64,000 nucleotides of DNA from NORP23 sp050302475 (GTDB lineage: Bacteria; Pseudomonadota; Alphaproteobacteria; Rhodobacterales; Rhodobacteraceae), in contig JBNLBF010000014.1 in assembly GCA_050302475.1 (NCBI GenBank), positions 1-64,000 of the forward strand, written 5' to 3'. The notes beneath the pieces were generated by a model. That model ran no database searches. It was given only the letters and a program-made list of their open reading frames with translations, and was not told where the DNA came from. Both the position numbers and the translations under genes were made by a program. Numbering within the stretch: position 1 is the stretch's first letter; every line of letters starts with the position of its first letter. Below, one piece after another: positions 32,393 to 41,214 of the stretch.

Positions 32393-33655
32393 ATGAAAGA
32401 TCTCGACGTAAAAGCCACCATGCAAGAGATTGGCGCCAAGGCGAAAGCCGCTGCCGCTGACCTCGCATTTGCCAGCGCGGAGCGCAAATATGCGGCGCTG
32501 ATTTCGGCCGCTGATGCCGTTTGGAAACGCCGCGCCGACATCATCGCCGCCAACGCAAAAGATATGGAATATGGCCGCGAGAAGGGCCTCAACCCCGCTA
32601 TGCTCGACCGCCTGATGCTGGACGAGGACCGTATTCGTGGCATCGTTGACGGCTTGAGGACTGTTGCTGAACAGAAGGATCCTGTCGGGGACGTGATTGC
32701 CGAATGGGATAGGCCCTCTGGTCTTCACATCAAACGTGTGCGCACCCCTCTGGGCGTGATTGGCGTCATTTATGAAAGCCGTCCGAACGTCACGGCAGAT
32801 GCTGGGGCGCTGTGTCTGAAATCCGGGAATGCTGCAATTTTACGTGGCGGATCAGAGTCTTATTACTCCTCCACAGCGATCCACGCTTGTTTGGTCGAGG
32901 GGTTAAAAGCCGCTGGCTTGCCCGAAGACGCAATTCAGCTGGTCCCGACCCGCGACCGTGAAGCCGTCAGTGAAATGCTGACTATGGTGGAATATATCGA
33001 CGTGATCGTGCCCCGTGGCGGCAAAGGCCTCGTCGGGTTGGTGCAGCGCGAGGCGCGCGTGCCCGTCTTTGCCCATCTCGAAGGGATCGTGCATATTTAT
33101 GTCGACAAAGCCGCCGATGTGGAAAAGGCGCGAAAGGTGATCCTGAACGCCAAAACCCGCCGGACCGGGATTTGCGGTGCAGCGGAATGTCTGCTGATCG
33201 ACCGCGCCTTTTACGACGCGCATGGAGCGCCGTTCATCACGGACTTGCTCGGGGCAGGGGTCGAGGTGCGCGGAGACGAAACGCTGCAATCCATTGATGG
33301 CGTTCTGCCTGCTGGTGACAGCGATTGGGGGAATGAATATCTGGATATGATCATCGCCGCGAAAATCGTTGATGGTGTTGACGGCGCGATTGACCATATC
33401 CGCAAATACAGCTCCCACCACACCGAGGCGATCCTGACCGAAGATAAAGCCATTGCCGAGCGGTTCTTCGAACGTGTGGACAGTGCGATCCTGATGCACA
33501 ACGCCTCAACCCAGTTTGCCGATGGTGCGGAATTCGGGATGGGCGCGGAGATTGGCATCGCCACAGGCAAAATGCACGCGCGCGGACCTGTCGGGGCTGA
33601 ACAGTTGACCAGCTTCAAATATCTGGTGAGTGGCGACGGCACCACGCGCCTATAA
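32393..33655 (+). CDS. proA: Gamma-glutamyl phosphate reductase ProA
   Basis: A 420-residue aldehyde-dehydrogenase-fold enzyme that reduces glutamyl-5-phosphate to the semialdehyde, the second proline step. PLGVIGVIYESRPNVTADAG (about 117-136), catalytic-cysteine segment TRRTGICGAAECLL and ARGPVGAEQLTSFKY at the end are all conserved. Standard length. The operon ends in a bidirectional terminator 4 bases after the stop. Confidence 0.97.
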   Translation: MKDLDVKATMQEIGAKAKAAAADLAFASAERKYAALISAADAVWKRRADIIAANAKDMEYGREKGLNPAMLDRLMLDEDRIRGIVDGLRTVAEQKDPVGDVIAEWDRPSGLHIKRVRTPLGVIGVIYESRPNVTADAGALCLKSGNAAILRGGSESYYSSTAIHACLVEGLKAAGLPEDAIQLVPTRDREAVSEMLTMVEYIDVIVPRGGKGLVGLVQREARVPVFAHLEGIVHIYVDKAADVEKARKVILNAKTRRTGICGAAECLLIDRAFYDAHGAPFITDLLGAGVEVRGDETLQSIDGVLPAGDSDWGNEYLDMIIAAKIVDGVDGAIDHIRKYSSHHTEAILTEDKAIAERFFERVDSAILMHNASTQFADGAEFGMGAEIGIATGKMHARGPVGAEQLTSFKYLVSGDGTTRL

Positions 33656-33683
33656 AAAAGCCCGCACAAGGCGGGCTATTTTT
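33654..33683. terminator. Bidirectional terminator between proA and the DUF882 gene
   Basis: AGCCCGC, loop ACAAG, GCGGGCT with T-run on the plus strand and A-run on the other side, so it can serve both converging genes. Confidence 0.88.
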
Positions 33684-33700
33684 CGAAGGATTGTAACAGC

Positions 33701-34270
33701 TTAGCCGCGCCAGGTGCGAACCGGGCCGCAATCCATATGAACGAAGTTCGATCCAAAATATTTACCAACACCCCCGGCACCACAGGCCAGACCAGCACCG
33801 GACATCTGAGTCACAGTGCGGGAGCGGAGACGAACATCTGCCGCCATGCCTTGAATATGGTAGGAGTTTGACGCCACACCGCTGTTACGGGAGCGAAGCA
33901 TCGCGTTGGTGGCCGGGCTGCGATAGCCGGACAGCAACTGGTAGGGTTCGGATGTTTCCATCAGATTATGCGCCGCGGCCAGAATGTCGATGTTGCGACG
34001 GTCATAGGTAATGACCTCGTTCTGACGCCAGTCGCGCATGAAATAGCTGATTTCCTGCAAGGCGGGGCGGATATATTCGCCCTCAATCCAATAAATCGTA
34101 TCCAAAGTCTCGCCCGTCCGCGCGTTACGCATTGCGATACGGCGAACGTCACCGGCACCACGCAGGAAGCCTGCGGCTTTCGTATAAACGGGTGCGGCGG
34201 TAAGTGCTGCTGTGCCTGCAAATGCGCCTAGTAGACGTCTGCGAGAAGTGTTCACTTCTTCGTTTTTCAT
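33701..34270 (-). CDS. DUF882/YcbK-family peptidase M15-like protein
   Basis: A 189-residue protein with a twin-arginine signal (TSRRRLLGAFAGTAALTAAP, about 9-28) and a DUF882 M15A-like domain. Metal-binding motifs SYHIQGMAADVRL and NFVHMDCG supply His, Asp and His ligands as in YcbK/D,D-carboxypeptidase-fold proteins. A role in peptidoglycan cleavage or remodelling is likely. It is divergent from the YcbB-type L,D-transpeptidase, the same gene pair as ycbB-ycbK in enterobacteria, supporting a shared wall function. Confidence 0.9.
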   Translation of the reverse strand: MKNEEVNTSRRRLLGAFAGTAALTAAPVYTKAAGFLRGAGDVRRIAMRNARTGETLDTIYWIEGEYIRPALQEISYFMRDWRQNEVITYDRRNIDILAAAHNLMETSEPYQLLSGYRSPATNAMLRSRNSGVASNSYHIQGMAADVRLRSRTVTQMSGAGLACGAGGVGKYFGSNFVHMDCGPVRTWRG

Positions 34271-34586
34271 TTTGACTGCCTCGTCACCATTTTAGCCGTT
34301 TGTTTACGACCTTTGTTAGAACCTGATTTCACCTGGCGCCGTTATATTATGAAATGATTCGTGAGCCAAGTGCGCGATTCATTATTTGGTAAGGATAGGT
34401 GGAAATCCGCCGAATCACACACAAAAGCGTGAGAATCATCCAAATCAAGGGGGCTTTTTTGTTTGATATGTATCCAAAACCACACAGTTGCGGCAATATT
34501 GGTGCAATTCATCTCTTTGTGTATCGCAAGATGTGATGACGAAGTGTAATCGGTCTAAAAGATTGGGTCCGGCAATCGGAGGTATT
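34271..34586. other. Divergent spacer between DUF882 and L,D-transpeptidase genes
   Basis: 316 bases without a gene. Small hairpins such as GGTGG-AAAT-CCGCC occur, but nothing I can assign. Promoters for both neighbours should be here. Confidence 0.5.
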
Positions 34587-36323
34587 ATGATTAAGGCATC
34601 TGCTTATCTGGAAATTACGCCAGCTAAAACAATCGTTTCGGCTGCACTGTTACTGTTGTCAACAACAGCATACGCGCAACAAACCACGACAGACACGACG
34701 AGCGGGTTCGTTATCGACAATGCGCAGGATGGTGCGGTTGTCCAGGAAACGGTCAGCAATGAAGCGGCACTGACACCCGTTCCGACGACACCAGCAGAGC
34801 GGTTCGCCGCCACCATGCAGGCAGAATTTGACCTGATGGGCGAAGAAGGGCTGCAGTTCGCGCAATTCTACGCGGCGCGCGATTTTGCACCGCTTTGGGC
34901 TGATGGCACCAACCAGAAACTCTATGATCTTGTCACAGTATTTGAACATGCAGACGAGCATGGCCTGCCGGTCGCACGGTACAATCTGGACCAAATTGAA
35001 ACGCTCTGGTCCAGCGCCGAAACACCCGAAGAGATGGCGGCGTTGGAACTTGCTGCGGCAACGGCCTATGTGACCTATGCCAAAGATATTCATTCCGGCA
35101 TGCTTGATCCGACAACGATCGACAAGGAAATGAACGCAACACGTTACGTTCCCGATACGATTGACGTATTGCAGGATGCCGGTACCGCAACGGACCTGCG
35201 TGCGCATTACGATACCCTTTATCCGCAAAGCGCAGAATATGCCCGCCTGCTGGAACTGAAAGCCGAGCTGGAACAGCTTGTGTCCTCCGAAGGGTGGGGG
35301 CCGCTGGTTCCCAATGGCCGCACCTTGCGTCCGGGCAACACTGACAGCCGTATCCCAGCACTGCGTGTGCGCTTGTCAAATCGCGGATATGACGTCCACG
35401 ATCTTGGATCGGATGTTTACGACGAAGCCCTAGTGGAAGTTGTGAAACAGTTTCAGGGCGATTTTGGCCTGAATCAAGACGGTCTTGCCGGTCCGCAAAC
35501 CATGGCCGCGGTGAATGCCCAGCCAAACGGTCGACTGATGCAGGTGATCGTCAATCTGGAGCGGATGCGCTGGATGAATTACGAATTGGGCTCCCGACAT
35601 GTTTACGTGAACATTCCGGACTATCATGCCGCGCTGATGGATAATGGCAGCGCAACGCTGAAATTCCGGGTTGTGGTTGGCAAAAACCAGCATCAGACGG
35701 CAGAATTCTCGGACATGATGACCCATATGATCGCAAACCCGACATGGCATGTGCCGTCCTCGATCGCGTCGAACGAATATTACTACAAACTGTTGAACGA
35801 TCCGACGGTTCTGGCGCGGTCCAACATTCGGATGCTTTACCGCGGAACCGGTCAGGTGATCGATTCCACGATGGTAGATTACACCCAGTATTCCGCGTCC
35901 AACTTCCCGTTTGTGCTGCAACAGCGCCCGGGTAGCGGCAACGCGCTGGGTAAGGTGAAGTTCATGTTCCCGAACAAATATAACATCTACCTGCACGATA
36001 CCCCGTCCAAGAGCCTGTTTGACCGCGATGCGCGGGCTTACAGCCACGGATGTATCCGTGTGCAGACTCCGATGGAATTCGCCTACGCATTGCTGGCGCC
36101 CCAGGAAATCGATCCGGAGGGTGCATTCCAGGCCGTACTGAACACTGGTCGGGAAACGCAGATTGATCTGGAAACGCCAATCCCGGTTCACATCGTTTAC
36201 CGCACGGTATTCGTTGACGAGTTCGGCGTGGATCAGTTCCGTCATGACGTTTATGGCCGTGATGATCTGGTTATGAACGCGCTGATGAATGCAGGGGTTA
36301 CATTGGCAGGGGCAGAGGGCTAA
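34587..36323 (+). CDS. L,D-transpeptidase of the YcbB type
   Basis: A 578-residue secreted or membrane-anchored enzyme. Signal sequence at about 12-31 (VSAALLLLSTTAYAQ), a scaffold domain at about 65-260, a peptidoglycan-binding domain near 265-310 (LRVRLSNRGYDVHD, then VKQFQGDFGLNQDGLAGPQT), and a YkuD catalytic domain with SHGCIRVQ (Cys489). It makes 3-3 peptidoglycan cross-links. The ATG at 34587 is preceded by CGGAGG; an ATG 99 bases upstream would put a hydrophilic stretch before the signal peptide. Divergent from the DUF882 peptidase. Confidence 0.92.
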   Translation: MIKASAYLEITPAKTIVSAALLLLSTTAYAQQTTTDTTSGFVIDNAQDGAVVQETVSNEAALTPVPTTPAERFAATMQAEFDLMGEEGLQFAQFYAARDFAPLWADGTNQKLYDLVTVFEHADEHGLPVARYNLDQIETLWSSAETPEEMAALELAAATAYVTYAKDIHSGMLDPTTIDKEMNATRYVPDTIDVLQDAGTATDLRAHYDTLYPQSAEYARLLELKAELEQLVSSEGWGPLVPNGRTLRPGNTDSRIPALRVRLSNRGYDVHDLGSDVYDEALVEVVKQFQGDFGLNQDGLAGPQTMAAVNAQPNGRLMQVIVNLERMRWMNYELGSRHVYVNIPDYHAALMDNGSATLKFRVVVGKNQHQTAEFSDMMTHMIANPTWHVPSSIASNEYYYKLLNDPTVLARSNIRMLYRGTGQVIDSTMVDYTQYSASNFPFVLQQRPGSGNALGKVKFMFPNKYNIYLHDTPSKSLFDRDARAYSHGCIRVQTPMEFAYALLAPQEIDPEGAFQAVLNTGRETQIDLETPIPVHIVYRTVFVDEFGVDQFRHDVYGRDDLVMNALMNAGVTLAGAEG

Positions 36324-36368
36324 ATAGCAGATAAAGGGGCAGCACCGCCCCATCTGCCGGAGGCTCGA

Positions 36369-37457
36369 ATGACCCATACAGTTGAAGAAATTGCCAAAGC
36401 GCTGGCGGCGAAAGCTGTTGGCGCTTTGTCGTTGGAAATCACCGGTCCAGCCGAGCCGCAGGACGCAGGACCGGATCAGTTGGCCCTCGCAATGGACCCC
36501 AAATATGCCGAGGCACTCGCCGCAGGAAAGGCCAAAGCCGCGATCCTGTGGGATGGGGCTGACTGGCAGGCTTTGGGGTTGGAGGCGGCGATATTTGTGC
36601 CCCGCCCACGCTATGCGCTTGCCGGGATTAACCGTATTTATGAAAAGCCCCCCAGCGCGGATGGCATCCATCCGTCTGCCGTGATCGAACGGGATGCCGT
36701 GATCGGTGAAAATGCCGCCATCGGACCGTTTGTCTATGTCGGCCACGGGGTAAAAATCGGCACGAATGCGCGTATTCTTTCGCATTGTTCAATCGCCGAA
36801 GGGGTAACGATTGGCGACAATGCGTTGTTGCACAGCGGAACACGGATTGGTGCGCGCGTGCAGATTGGTGACGATTTCATATCACAACCAAACGCTGATA
36901 TCGGCTCTGATGGATTTTCCTTCGTTACACCTCAGCCGGGCGCGATCGAAGAGGCGCGGCAAATGACGCAGGTCACCGCGCAGGATAATCCTTCGGAATT
37001 CACGCGTATAAACTCCCTCGGCACAGTGATTGTGGGTAATCGTGTCGAGGTTGGGGCTAATTCCACCATTGATCGTGGCACAATCAGTGACACGGTGATC
37101 GGAGACGGAACAAAAATAGATAACCTCGTACAGGTTGGCCACAATTGCCGGATCGGAAAGAACTGCCTCCTTTGTGGTCAGGTTGGCCTCGCCGGATCGG
37201 TGAATATGGGGGATGGCGTTATCCTTGCCGGGCAGGCCGGGGTCGCGGATCATATTGAAATCGGCAGCAATGTCATTATCGCGGCGGCCTCCGCGGTGCT
37301 GTCCAATGTCCCGGCAAACCGAACCATGATGGGCACGCCCGCCGTGAAAATGGAAAGCAATGTCGAAAGCTATAAGGCGATCCGCCGCCTACCGCGCCTG
37401 ATGAAGAAGGTTGCAGAGCTGCAAAAACAGGTTTCAAATATCACCCCGACAGAGTAG
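36369..37457 (+). CDS. lpxD: LpxD-type UDP-3-O-acyl-glucosamine N-acyltransferase
   Basis: A 362-residue LpxD-family acyltransferase of lipid A synthesis. It has an N-terminal non-repeat domain (about 1-100), left-handed hexapeptide repeats (100-340) and a C-terminal helix. The catalytic histidine is His258 in DNLVQVGHNC. The usual KIPQxG stretch is replaced by an insertion with RINSLGTVIVGN (about 213-224), and DGFSF replaces DGFGF. It sits upstream of an acyl carrier protein and ketosynthase, not in the lpxA-lpxB cluster, so it could have a special acyl chain or be a second lpxD. Confidence 0.9.
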   Translation: MTHTVEEIAKALAAKAVGALSLEITGPAEPQDAGPDQLALAMDPKYAEALAAGKAKAAILWDGADWQALGLEAAIFVPRPRYALAGINRIYEKPPSADGIHPSAVIERDAVIGENAAIGPFVYVGHGVKIGTNARILSHCSIAEGVTIGDNALLHSGTRIGARVQIGDDFISQPNADIGSDGFSFVTPQPGAIEEARQMTQVTAQDNPSEFTRINSLGTVIVGNRVEVGANSTIDRGTISDTVIGDGTKIDNLVQVGHNCRIGKNCLLCGQVGLAGSVNMGDGVILAGQAGVADHIEIGSNVIIAAASAVLSNVPANRTMMGTPAVKMESNVESYKAIRRLPRLMKKVAELQKQVSNITPTE

Positions 37458-37490
37458 ACGTGTCATCGGATAGGTTTGGAGGGATATGGA

Positions 37491-37754
37491 ATGTCGGATT
37501 CCGTACAGGATAAAGTTATTGCGATCATCGCTGAGCAGGCCGTGCTGGAACCTTCTGAGGTGAGCGTGGACGCCACGCTAGAGGATCTTGGCATCGACTC
37601 CCTCGGCCTTGTGGAGGCGGTATTCGCCATCGAGGAAACCTTCGACGTGCAGGTTCCTTTCAACGCAAATGACCCGGCGGACTCCGATTTCGACATTACC
37701 AATGTTGCATCCATGGTGAAGGCTGTCGAAGGTCTGGTCGCCGCAAAGGGCTAA
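37491..37754 (+). CDS. Acyl carrier protein, dedicated type
   Basis: An 87-residue ACP with the phosphopantetheine site LGIDSLGLVEA (Ser37). The C-terminal part (DSDFDITNVASMVKAVEGLV) is longer than in AcpP. The set lpxD-ACP-ketosynthase recalls the AcpXL system for very-long-chain acyl groups of Rhizobiales lipid A, but only the principle is shared. ATG at 37491 has GGAGGGA in place; an upstream in-frame TTG does not. Confidence 0.87.
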   Translation: MSDSVQDKVIAIIAEQAVLEPSEVSVDATLEDLGIDSLGLVEAVFAIEETFDVQVPFNANDPADSDFDITNVASMVKAVEGLVAAKG

Positions 37755-37760
37755 GATTTC

Positions 37761-38972
37761 ATGCGCAGGGTTGTCATCACCGGCCAGGGGGCCATCAACG
37801 CGCTTGGCCGGACAGCAGGCGAAACTCTTGCGTCTATGCGAGAGGGCGTCTGCGGGATCGGCGAGTTGGACCTGCGCGATGTTGATCGGTTGTCGGTAAC
37901 CATCGGCGGACAGGTAAAGAATTATGACCCCGAGGCGCTGTTTTCCCGTCAGCAGTTAACCCTGTATGACAAATTCACGCAATTTGCCCTTATTGCCGCG
38001 AAAGAGGCGATGGAACAGTCCGGATTGGAAATCACCGGGAAACTTTCTACGCGCGCAGGGGCTGTTTTGGGCACTGGCGGGGCAGGACTTGGCACACTCG
38101 ATGAAAGTTATCGCGCGGTCTACGAAGAGGGTAAAAACCGCGTTCACCCGTTTGTGGTGCCGCGCCTAATGGCAAATTCTGCCGCCAGCAACGTCTCAAT
38201 GACCTACAATTTGCAGGGACCGACTTTCACGGTTGCAACCGCCTGTTCATCATCCAACCACGCGATGGGGCAGGCGTTTCAGTTGATCCGCTCGGGCATG
38301 ACAGATGTGATGCTAACCGGCGGTTCTGAATCCATGCTGGTGTTCGGCGGCATCAAGGCGTGGGAAGGGCTGCGGGTGATGTCTAAAGACGCCTGCCGGC
38401 CCTTTTCCAAGACCCGCAACGGCATGGTGCAAGGCGAAGGGGCGGCGGTGTTCGTCTTTGAAGAACTGGATCATGCGAAGGCTCGCGGAGCCAATATTCT
38501 TGCTGAGGTGATCGGCTTCGCCATGACGTCGGATGCCTCCGACATTGTGACTCCGAACCAGGACGGGGCAGCCCGGGCCATTGCCGGTGCGCTGGACGAT
38601 GCCCAGATCAGTGGGACCGAGGTCGGCTATATCAATGCCCATGGCACCGGCACCACCGCTAATGACAAAACCGAGTGCGCTGCCGTCCGGCAGGTTTTCG
38701 GGGCACATGCGGATGATCTGATGATATCTTCGACCAAATCCATGCACGGCCATCTGATCGGTGGTACGGGCGCGGTGGAATTGCTCGCCTGTATCATGGC
38801 GCTGAAGGATGGGGTTGTTGCACCTACAATCGGATATGAAGAACCGGACCCGGAATGTGACCTTGATGTCGTTCCAAACGAAGCGCGCGACGCCCGGGTT
38901 GACGTCGCGCTCTCCAATGCGTTTGCATTTGGTGGGTTGAACGCCGTATTGGCGCTCCGCCGGTTTAGTTAG
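37761..38972 (+). CDS. Beta-ketoacyl-ACP synthase (FabF-like)
   Basis: A 403-residue condensing enzyme. Catalytic residues are all present: Cys162 in TVATACSSSNHAMG, His294 in INAHGTGTTANDKTE, Lys326 and His331 in TKSMHGHLIGGTGAVE. Length fits KAS II. It follows the ACP gene by 6 bases, so it likely acts on that ACP. A role in making a modified acyl chain for lipid A or a polyketide-like product is inferred. It converges on the IalB-like gene with an 8-base overlap. Confidence 0.9.
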   Translation: MRRVVITGQGAINALGRTAGETLASMREGVCGIGELDLRDVDRLSVTIGGQVKNYDPEALFSRQQLTLYDKFTQFALIAAKEAMEQSGLEITGKLSTRAGAVLGTGGAGLGTLDESYRAVYEEGKNRVHPFVVPRLMANSAASNVSMTYNLQGPTFTVATACSSSNHAMGQAFQLIRSGMTDVMLTGGSESMLVFGGIKAWEGLRVMSKDACRPFSKTRNGMVQGEGAAVFVFEELDHAKARGANILAEVIGFAMTSDASDIVTPNQDGAARAIAGALDDAQISGTEVGYINAHGTGTTANDKTECAAVRQVFGAHADDLMISSTKSMHGHLIGGTGAVELLACIMALKDGVVAPTIGYEEPDPECDLDVVPNEARDARVDVALSNAFAFGGLNAVLALRRFS

Positions 38973-39540
38973 CCGGGTTCGCCTGGTTCGGCAATTCGTC
39001 AAAAGCTGCCGTGAACCCGTTAAGTGAGGCTGTGACCTCTACTGGTGCCTGCGCATTCGCGATCGAGAAAACAACCAACCGCAACTCGCCACCTGTCTGC
39101 ATACCATTGATCAACAGATCGGTCAGACCAAAACGGGCAAAACAGCCCGGACGTGTACACCAGCTGAACGGGTAGGTTGTGGCTTCCCCTTCGTCGATCC
39201 GCATGGTCAGACCACGTGTCAGCAACGTGCCAAGTGGCGCAACAACAGTCGCCCCGGCAACCGCTTCGCTGCCAATCGGCAGTTTGATCATCGAAAATTC
39301 AGCAACCGGTGTGCCTTCGGCATCCAGCAGAAGCTGGTACATGAAACAATTGTCGGTTTCCCCAGCACAGCGGATTTCCCAATCGCCGTGTACAGCGCGA
39401 ACCGTTTCGGTTGGCTGCTGCTGAACTCCGCCAACCGGGAATTGATCGGCGAGCTCGGCGCTGCCTTCCTCGGTGGTTTCCTGTGCAAATGCAGATGCGC
39501 CAATGACCATCATTGCCGCGACAAATTTCAAAATACGCAT
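38965..39540 (-). CDS. Invasion-associated locus B (IalB) family protein
   Basis: A 191-residue secreted protein. Signal peptide MRILKFVAAMMVIGASAFAQ (cleavage about 19), an acidic linker, then the IalB fold: VHGDWEIRCAG, NCFMYQLLLDAEG and FSWCTRPGCFARFGLTD. Four cysteines in total can pair. Members are periplasmic proteins of poorly known role, often in alphaproteobacteria. The gene is monocistronic and converges on the ketosynthase gene with an 8-base overlap. Confidence 0.87.
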   Translation of the reverse strand: MRILKFVAAMMVIGASAFAQETTEEGSAELADQFPVGGVQQQPTETVRAVHGDWEIRCAGETDNCFMYQLLLDAEGTPVAEFSMIKLPIGSEAVAGATVVAPLGTLLTRGLTMRIDEGEATTYPFSWCTRPGCFARFGLTDLLINGMQTGGELRLVVFSIANAQAPVEVTASLNGFTAAFDELPNQANPAN

Positions 39541-39699
39541 GAGTGGATATGCCCCTTATTACCTCTGATGACTTTGCGCATACTCGTGTCAGGAACGACC
39601 CGCGAAGTCAACCATCGCAACTTTTGTCCAAGCGACTTTACGCTGGCATTTCAGGGCAAATCCGATAGGTTTCAAACAACTGAATATAAAGGGACGGCT

Positions 39700-41214
39700 A
39701 TGGAAGCGGATCGGATTTTCATTGGTGGCGGCGGCAAGGATTATGGCGAGCCGCAGAACCTCCTTCTGAAATATGCAAACCGCCACGGGCTGATCGCTGG
39801 GGCCACCGGTACGGGTAAAACCGTAACCCTGCAAATCCTTGCCGAAAGCTTTTCTAAACAAGGCGTCCCCGTGTTTCTGTCGGACGTCAAAGGCGACCTG
39901 TCCGGCCTGTCCGTCGCCGGATCGCCCGAGCATAAGCTTCATGAAAAATTGATCGCGCGGGCCAACACCATTGGCTTCACCGATTATGGCTACGAAAACT
40001 TTCCGGTCGTGTTCTGGGATATGTTCGGCGAAAAAGGCCACCCGATCCGCGCGACAGTCTCCGAAATGGGGCCGCTGCTGCTATCGCGCCTTCTGGAACT
40101 GACCGAGGCGCAGGAAGGGATCCTTAACATCGCCTTCCGTCTGGCGGATGAACAAGGGCTTTTGTTGCTCGACCTGAAGGACCTGCAATCCCTGTTGGTC
40201 TGGATTGGCGAGAATGCAGACGAACTGCAATTGCGCTACGGCAATGTATCGACGGCTTCCATCGGCGCGATTCAGCGCCGCCTCTTGGTGCTGGAAAATC
40301 AGGGGGCGACCGAATTTTTCGGCGAACCGGCGCTAAACCTCGATGACATGATCGCCACCACACCAAGCGGGGAAGGGCGGATCAACATCCTCGCCGCCGA
40401 CCGGCTGATGCAATCGCCGCGTCTTTACGCGACCTTCCTGCTCTGGATGCTCTCCGAATTGTTCGAAAACCTGCCCGAGGTCGGCGATCCCGACAAACCC
40501 AAATTCGTGTTCTTCTTTGACGAGGCGCATCTGCTGTTCGATGACGCCCCCAAGGCGCTGGTGGACAAGGTAGAACAGGTTGCGCGCCTGATCCGCTCCA
40601 AAGGCGTTGGCGTGTTCTTCATCACGCAGAACCCGGACGATGTGCCGGGCGACATCCTCGGCCAGCTCGGCAACCGCATCCAGCACGCACTCCGCGCTTT
40701 CACGCCACGCGACCAAAAAGCGCTGCGTGCCGCCGCCGAAACCTTCCGCCCCAACCCCGATTTCGACACCGAAACCGCGATCATGGAGGTTGGCGTGGGC
40801 GAAGCCGTCGTGTCGCTGCTGGAAGCCAAAGGTGCACCGTCCGTCGTGCAACGCACCCTGATCCGCCCACCATCGAGCCGTCTTGGCCCGATTGATATGG
40901 ATGAACGCAAACAGGTCATGGCGGGATCACCACTGACCGGGTTGTATGATACCCCGCAGGACCGCGAATCCGCCTTCGAAATCCTACAAAAACGCGCAGA
41001 AACCGCTGCCGCCGAGGCCGAAAAGGCTGAGGAAGAGGAGCGCGAGTTCAAATCCGCCCGCCGCTATGACCCGGATGCCAAACCCGCAAAGCGGTCCAAA
41101 AAAGACGAAAGCCTGGGCGAGGCCCTGACGAGCACCGTTATCAAGGAACTGAAAGGCACCACCGGGCGCCGCATCATCCGCGGCATCTTCGGGTCGATGT
41201 TCAAGGGACGCTAA
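39700..41214 (+). CDS. HerA-like helicase/DUF853 ATPase
   Basis: A 504-residue cytoplasmic ATPase of the HerA-like/DUF853 family. Walker A GATGTGKTVT is near residues 33-42 and Walker B FVFFFDEAHLL near 268-278. A C-terminal lysine/glutamate-rich coil (about 430-480) follows. Relatives act in DNA processing or membrane-associated tasks; this subfamily has no defined role. The ATG at 39700 is chosen since homologous sequence starts MEADRIFIGGG; the open frame extends far upstream through a non-coding stretch. It converges with a CorC-type gene by a 4-base overlap. Confidence 0.88.
   Translation: MEADRIFIGGGGKDYGEPQNLLLKYANRHGLIAGATGTGKTVTLQILAESFSKQGVPVFLSDVKGDLSGLSVAGSPEHKLHEKLIARANTIGFTDYGYENFPVVFWDMFGEKGHPIRATVSEMGPLLLSRLLELTEAQEGILNIAFRLADEQGLLLLDLKDLQSLLVWIGENADELQLRYGNVSTASIGAIQRRLLVLENQGATEFFGEPALNLDDMIATTPSGEGRINILAADRLMQSPRLYATFLLWMLSELFENLPEVGDPDKPKFVFFFDEAHLLFDDAPKALVDKVEQVARLIRSKGVGVFFITQNPDDVPGDILGQLGNRIQHALRAFTPRDQKALRAAAETFRPNPDFDTETAIMEVGVGEAVVSLLEAKGAPSVVQRTLIRPPSSRLGPIDMDERKQVMAGSPLTGLYDTPQDRESAFEILQKRAETAAAEAEKAEEEEREFKSARRYDPDAKPAKRSKKDESLGEALTSTVIKELKGTTGRRIIRGIFGSMFKGR

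Noticed and set aside
35430..36785. 451-codon open frame on the minus strand
   Set aside because: Antisense to the L,D-transpeptidase and lpxD genes. His- and Arg-rich, no recognisable motif.
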